From: Allodiplogaster sudhausi
Taxonomy: Eukaryota; Nematoda; Chromadorea; Rhabditida; Diplogasteridae
Reading direction: 5' to 3'
DNA length: 64,000 nucleotides
Assembly: GCA_945643635.1 (NCBI GenBank)
Contig: CALZFC010000001.1
Coordinates: forward strand, 3,805,501 to 3,869,500
Position numbers and translations under genes: made by a program. Numbering within the stretch: position 1 is the first letter of the stretch; each line of letters begins with the position of its first letter. Positions 59,204 to 64,000 of this stretch are shown piece by piece. The notes under the pieces are model-generated. The model worked only from the letters and a program-made list of their open reading frames with translations. It was not told the origin of the DNA and searched no databases.

Positions 59204-60012
59204 CACGTCACAGAGACCAAGACCTTTGAAAAAAAGAGAAAATTATTACCAAAAAGAATTGCAACCGTAACTGTTGAAAGGGGGAAAATACTATATCACA
59301 CAAAATATTTGAGCGTTAATAACGCGCATTTAATTTCAACAAACGCATACAGAGCTCACCTTTATTTCGACATCATAAAGAGAAAAAAAAGAAAAAGTGA
59401 AACGCAGATCAACGGAATCTGAGGCAAGTACTAGTTATGAAGCTCAACAAATTAAGTTCAGAAACAATTACGATAACAACAACTTCTTCTTAGAACTGCT
59501 GAAAATTCAGAAAGTATTCTTTTAAAAGAAAATAAGAGCCAAATACCCGCGTATTTGAATGCTTTTGCAATGGAACCACATTTGTTATCATAATAACTGA
59601 GTGAGAGATCGTGAGGACCTATAAAACATCAATAGAAGGAAAAAGAGGGGAATTTCAAAGAATTTGAGGAGATCTATTAAAGCGGGATGAGAAAAGGAAA
59701 GGACGGAGAAAAAGAGAGATTGAGATAGAGCGAGAGATACAGAGAGATGGGATTCCTGCTTAGGATTCCTAAATTCCCAGAGATATCTATCTAACTTGAG
59801 CGAACTAGACTTAGGCAAAGGCTTAGACCTGACCGTTAGGTCGAAGACCTAAGCATTACATTAAGAGGTCTAAGATCTAAGCCTTAGGTCTAAGTCGAAC
59901 TTAGACTTAAGACTCAGCCTTAGACCTGACCGTTAGGTCAAAGACCTAAGCATTAGGGGGTCTAAGACCTAAGCCTTAGGTCAAAGTCCACTTAGACCCC
60001 CACCCTCCCCTT
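59204..60012. other. spacer between RPB7 and SEC11 with TTAGGTC/GACCTAA repeats
   Basis: A run of TTAGGTC, TTAGACC and GACCTAAGC words lies between about 59800 and 60000. It is partly palindromic, with similar words in the RPB7 introns at 60360-60460 and 60610-60760. The rest is AT-rich. No gene was seen. Confidence 0.6.
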
Positions 60013-61144
60013 CTACTCCACCGAGCACAGTCCGAGGAAGTCATCCATGAGTGTGCCGATAGCAAAGATGTCATTCGCGTCCACTCTCGTGCCGATCAGC
60101 TTCACCTTCACAAAATCAGCTTTAAAATAAGATATTTTCCTGTGTTAATATAATATTTTTCCCTCCAAACATTGCGCGAGGAAAATGTATATTTTCAGCA
60201 TTAATGCTGAGGACTCCTTTAAGCTTATCTAAGGATCAAGGAATACGATTATACCGTATTCTAATCTCGCATGTTTTTTTTTCTTTTTTATAAGTGCATT
60301 ACGGTAAAGCATCAACCTGGCTCCAATTATCATCATCCCAACAATACAAGGTGTCAAATGCCTAATTTTACACTTGGTAACCCTTATGTCTAAGCCTTAG
60401 AGTTAATACTCCTTAAGTCTTAGCCCTAAGGTTAAGTCGTTTCCTAACCCTAATTTCGTCATCCGTCTTGATGACGATGGACTCGTCGGCCGTCTTGTAG
60501 CAGGGCGGATTGGCGTTCGGATCGAACTCCATGTCGGGCGGGATGCAGTGGCGCGAGATGAAGCACGACAGAGGGCCAACGTCGCAGAAGATGCCCACTT
60601 TGTTGACCTTAAGGTTTTAGAATCATTACTATTTGTTCATCTTAACGCCCTAAGATCATATAACCTGGCTCACTATAAGGTTTATAAGGTCATAAGACCT
60701 TGTTCACAGTAAGGCTTAAGGGTATAAGGCCATAGGGTTTTATTTGATCTTATTAAGGTTATCGCGATGGTTACCGGCCCCTCCTCTAAAAGAAGAATCA
60801 GTTACCTGATTGACAACGGCGTCCATGACCTGGCCCTTGAAGGGCCTGAAGACAATCGCCTTGTACTTGACCGGGTATATCACAAAGCCACGGCCTGAAT
60901 AAAGCTTTTCTTTTTTATTTGCTAATACTTCTCGCTTTTGTCATACACTTCCTAGGTGTGAAGTTCTTAATCAATATCTGTTTGTTTTTTTTTAAATTTT
61001 TTTACTGGGATGAGAAGGAGATAACGAAAGGTATAAAGAAAAACTTTGAAGGTGATACCAGGCTGAATGATGCCATGGCCGATCGTGTCAATCGTGGTGA
61101 CGGCAATGACGAAGCCATGCTTGCCGGTGCATGTGCCTTCCACC

Positions 61145-61190
<46 letters not shown>

Positions 61191-61842
61191 GAGGGAGAAA
61201 GAGAGAGACAACAGCAGGAGAGAGGGAGAGAAAACAGAATGAAAGAATGAAAGAGTGGGAGGATCTAGTTATATCTGAAAGTATTCAAAAATACTTATCC
61301 TTTTTTCTAGCTATAATAAAGATTAAACGACACAAAAGGAAGCATATTTAAATTATATTAAAATGTACGTCTTTTTTGTCGCTCGCTAAAGAATAAAATG
61401 CGCATTTAAAGCTTTAAAAAGAAGAAAGGAATCACTTCGTTGAACAACTTGTTCTTGATCGTCTCGTTCAGGTTCGGGCCAAAGTACTTGGGATGTAAGC
61501 ACACCTGAAGAAGAAGAAGGAAAGATTATCAACAACAACAAAAAATACTAAGCTTTCCTAAAGCAACTAATAATAAACACTTGTTAACAATTCATACCAA
61601 TGCATAAAGGATAAGAGTGAAAATTATAAAAGCTCCTAACAAAATAAAATGCAAGCATCAACAAAAAAGAGGTGCAGGAACCGCAAAAGCAAAATTATTT
61701 AAAAAAAAAAAAACCCAATCATCAGTAATGTCCGGTAAGCGATATAGGCAAAAGGCTTTTTGTGAAGAAAAGTTATATCGATAGGAAGAAATGATAAAAG
61801 ACAAACACCGACTTCGTGTTCGAGTGCAAGATGGAAGAACAT
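60013..61842 (-). CDS. rpb-7: DNA-directed RNA polymerase II subunit RPB7
   Basis: Exons in transcript order: 61842-61813, 61504-61436, 61143-61059, 60894-60806, 60607-60449, 60105-60013. The product is 174 residues (family about 172). [10 protein letters not shown] and [20 protein letters not shown] form the N-terminal RNP-like fold. [20 protein letters not shown] and [20 protein letters not shown] follow. The C-terminal OB/S1 domain carries [20 protein letters not shown] and the end [23 protein letters not shown]7 pairs with RPB4 and binds emerging RNA on RNA polymerase II. The first exon is only 10 codons. Confidence 0.97.
61147..61225. repeat. (GA)n tract in rpb-7 intron 2
   Basis: A GAGAGA run immediately 5' (minus-strand sense) of the GTGGAAGGC exon, so the acceptor CTCTCCAG is part of the tract. 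Confidence 0.95.
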
Positions 61843-62656
61843 TGCGCCACGTCGGCGTAGTAGAAAGCGCCTTCCACGGACACGAGCCTTTTTAGGATGA
61901 CGTCAGCTTCGGAAACTCGAAGGAGGAGCCAAGGAGAAGGAGGCTGAGACAAGACCACTCGCGCCTGGCGAGTGAGAAGGAAATGGCCATCATATAAACA
62001 AGCAAGTTGAATTTGACCACGAAACAGACAAGAAAACATACGGAAACTCCGCCGACTTCAAGGAACTGCAAAATGAAAAGGAGCAATGTTGCCCGCACCG
62101 AATTTTGTTTCTGGGCATTCGTATATCACGGAACCTCAATTTAACGGTCACTGCGGATAATTCATTAACTTTGTAAGAGTTAAGATCTTTTTGCTGACGT
62201 ATTCAGTTGAGCATTCCTATCTTATTTCATATTTTGAATTCGTTTTAATGGAAAATCGGCACTGGAGATATCTTAAATATTATAGAGAAACAATGGGACA
62301 AGGCTTAGGACCTCGGTTGTTACCTCAATATTCGTTGTTAGCCTTGCTGCAGTCGTAGTCAGAAAATGTGCGCAATAAGACGTGTCGTCGTATTTCGGTT
62401 TGCCGGTTTTCTTGTTTGTTTATTTGTTTGTTCTCCGATTTAGCCATAACTTTGTTTGAAAATATAATATAGATATTATTTAATTATTATATTTAGAGCG
62501 AAGCAAAAAAGCATAAGACAGAGGATATTGTTGTTCGCCGTCAATCTACGGGGCTCGGGCAGGGCCTCCTCTGTTACCGTGTTTTCTCCCCGTTCCCTCA
62601 TCCCGCTCTCTTCGCTCTCTCTCTCTCTCTCTCTCTTTCTCTTCGCCCTCTCTCCG
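61843..62656. promoter_or_regulatory. divergent intergenic region between RPB7 and ARFRP1
   Basis: About 0.8 kb between two divergently transcribed housekeeping genes. A CTCTCT run (62610-62650) lies immediately before the ARFRP1 start codon. No TATA box or other element could be assigned. Confidence 0.35.
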
Positions 62657-63535
62657 ATGTACACGCTGTCTGTCGGACTTTGGGAGCAGTTCTTCGCGAA
62701 GAAGGACTACTACGTCGTGATTGTCGGCTTGGACAATGCCGGCAAGACTGTGAGTCAAAACCTGTGCTTTTTTTAAAGCCCCCAAAAATGTTTAAGGCTA
62801 CAAACAACCTGACGTTTGTCTAATTAGGTTGCACTTCCTTCTCCAGTCTAATTATGCTCATTATGAAGTATCTTGCACTTTTTTGTTGCCACTTCTTTTT
62901 AAGTTTCCTCGTTATTTATGTTGCAATCTTATCTTTACTCATGTAATCTTGCTCATGTTTTCCCAAACAAAACTGTTCGAAAGTGACATAAATATATTCT
63001 TTTTTCAGACCTTTCTCGAGCAGATCAAGTCCAAGTTTGTGCGCAATTATCCGATGCTAAATCCGGCCAAGATAACGAGCACCGTCGGTCTCAATAGTTA
63101 GCTGTGTTCTTTTTATTTTTTCTTTTATATGATTAATTTATTTATTTCAATATTTATAAAATATGCAAATATTGCGTATTGCCTCTATTAAAGCGTGAAG
63201 ATTTACTTGTGTTTATGAAAATTTCGTCATATGTCTAAATGCAAATTAATTCCTTGCTTTCGTTTGTATTTATGTAATATTAATATAATATATTGAATTA
63301 AAAAAAGTCCTTTTCAATCTATGTTTAATCTATATTTATTTTTCAATCTATATTCGATCATTTCACTCAGTCGGCAAGGTCGAAGTTGGTCAGGCGCGCC
63401 TCAACTTCTGGGACGTCGGCGGGCAGGAGGAGCTGCGTTGTCTCTGGAGCAACTACCTCGACGAAGCGTCGGCGATCATCTACGTCGTCGATGGGTCCCG
63501 TGCGGATCTTCTGCCTACCGTAGTCCAGTCATTCG
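62657..63535 (+). CDS. ARF-related protein 1 (ARFRP1) small GTPase, 5' part; continues past window
   Basis: Exons 62657-62749, 63009-63096 and 63371-63535 (donor GTTAGT at 63536) encode the first 115 residues. The start is MYTLSVGLWEQFF, as in ARFRP1/Arl3p, without the myristoylated Gly2 of ARFs. P-loop GLDNAGKT is at residues 24-31. ITSTVGLNIGKVEV is switch I, and NFWDVGGQEELRCLWSNYLD is switch II. IIYVVDGSR follows. The NKxD and SAK motifs and the C-terminus are not in the exons found, so the gene is partial here. It acts at the trans-Golgi in recruiting ARL1 and golgins in other animals. Confidence 0.93.
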
Positions 63536-64000
63536 GTTAGTACTGTCAAGAATGAGCATAAAGTTACTGTTGGTGTTCCGGGTATTCCGCGGCAATTTAA
63601 ACCCAAAATGTTCATATGGTGGGATTTAGGCGTGACCAACGTTTATGTTTGTTTTTCTTCTATCTCTTTTATACTATCCTTACTGGCTGCCCTATTTTTT
63701 GTTGCCCGGATCCTTGACTAAGGCTTCCAAATTATATGCGATACGAGGAGTACCATATCACTCCGACGTGTAGATATTATGTAGATACTGTCAAAGTCTG
63801 CGATAGTGAAATTTATTTATTTCATCACCCGAAAGCCTTTTGTATACATTCTTTTACAAGCCACGACGCATCAGACACCTCGATTTTTTTTAGATACAAG
63901 CGAGAGAAGAAAAGAAGATATAAAATGAGTGCTATTCTAGTTATAAAATTTGACGCTTCATTTCAGTCATAATGCCAAATGAATAAAAATGCACGAAGTA
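63536..64000. other. intron or flank at right window edge
   Basis: AT-rich sequence after the third ARFRP1 exon. No fourth exon was recognised before the window ends, so it is probably an intron. Confidence 0.5.

Overview
The window is eukaryotic nuclear DNA, most likely from a nematode. Coding sequence is broken into short GC-rich exons separated by AT-rich introns, several of only 40-70 bases. Most introns end in TTTCAG-like acceptors. The families present also fit a nematode: a sigma-class GST, a nematode-type FkbM-domain protein with an N-terminal membrane anchor, a Cys-loop channel of the orphan LGC kind, and sec-11, rpb-7 and ARFRP1 orthologues side by side. Exon coordinates come from hand-reading splice sites so that family motifs join in frame. 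There was no transcript evidence and no database search.

Layout: 0.5-4.8 kb (+) is a secreted chymotrypsin-fold protein whose catalytic serine is replaced by aspartate. 6.6-9.1 kb (+) is a pentameric ligand-gated ion channel. 10.0 and 16.5 kb hold reverse transcriptase relics, and 10.6/12.7 kb holds two isolated aldo-keto reductase exons. 16.84-17.70 kb is an unusual array of heat-shock-element-like nGAAnnTTCn strings. 18.76-21.16 kb is one large, almost perfect palindrome with arms of about 1.1 kb. 21.3-22.7 kb (-) is an unidentified membrane protein gene. 25.0-28.2 kb (+) is a two-span membrane protein with a pentapeptide-like repeat.

28.9-50.3 kb holds a duplicated FkbM-domain gene on the minus strand. 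Copy A (28.98-32.22 kb) is compact. Copy B (39.01-44.64 kb) has one intron blown up by a 22-bp satellite of about 3 kb. The satellite plus the 5' exons were then tandemly duplicated, giving a second array of about 3.1 kb and a second set of first exons at 49 kb. A 31-bp minisatellite in another intron of both copies is built from repeated copies of that intron's own 5' splice site. Between the two copies lie a foldback element with a nested hAT-type MITE and a truncated rps-23 relic.

50.6-56.6 kb is an inverted duplication carrying two intact, convergent sigma-class GST genes. 57.2-61.8 kb (-) carries signal peptidase catalytic subunit SEC11 and RNA polymerase II subunit RPB7. 62.7 kb (+) begins an ARFRP1-type small GTPase that runs out of the window. 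The right end is therefore a housekeeping neighbourhood, and the middle is an unstable, repeat-driven region.
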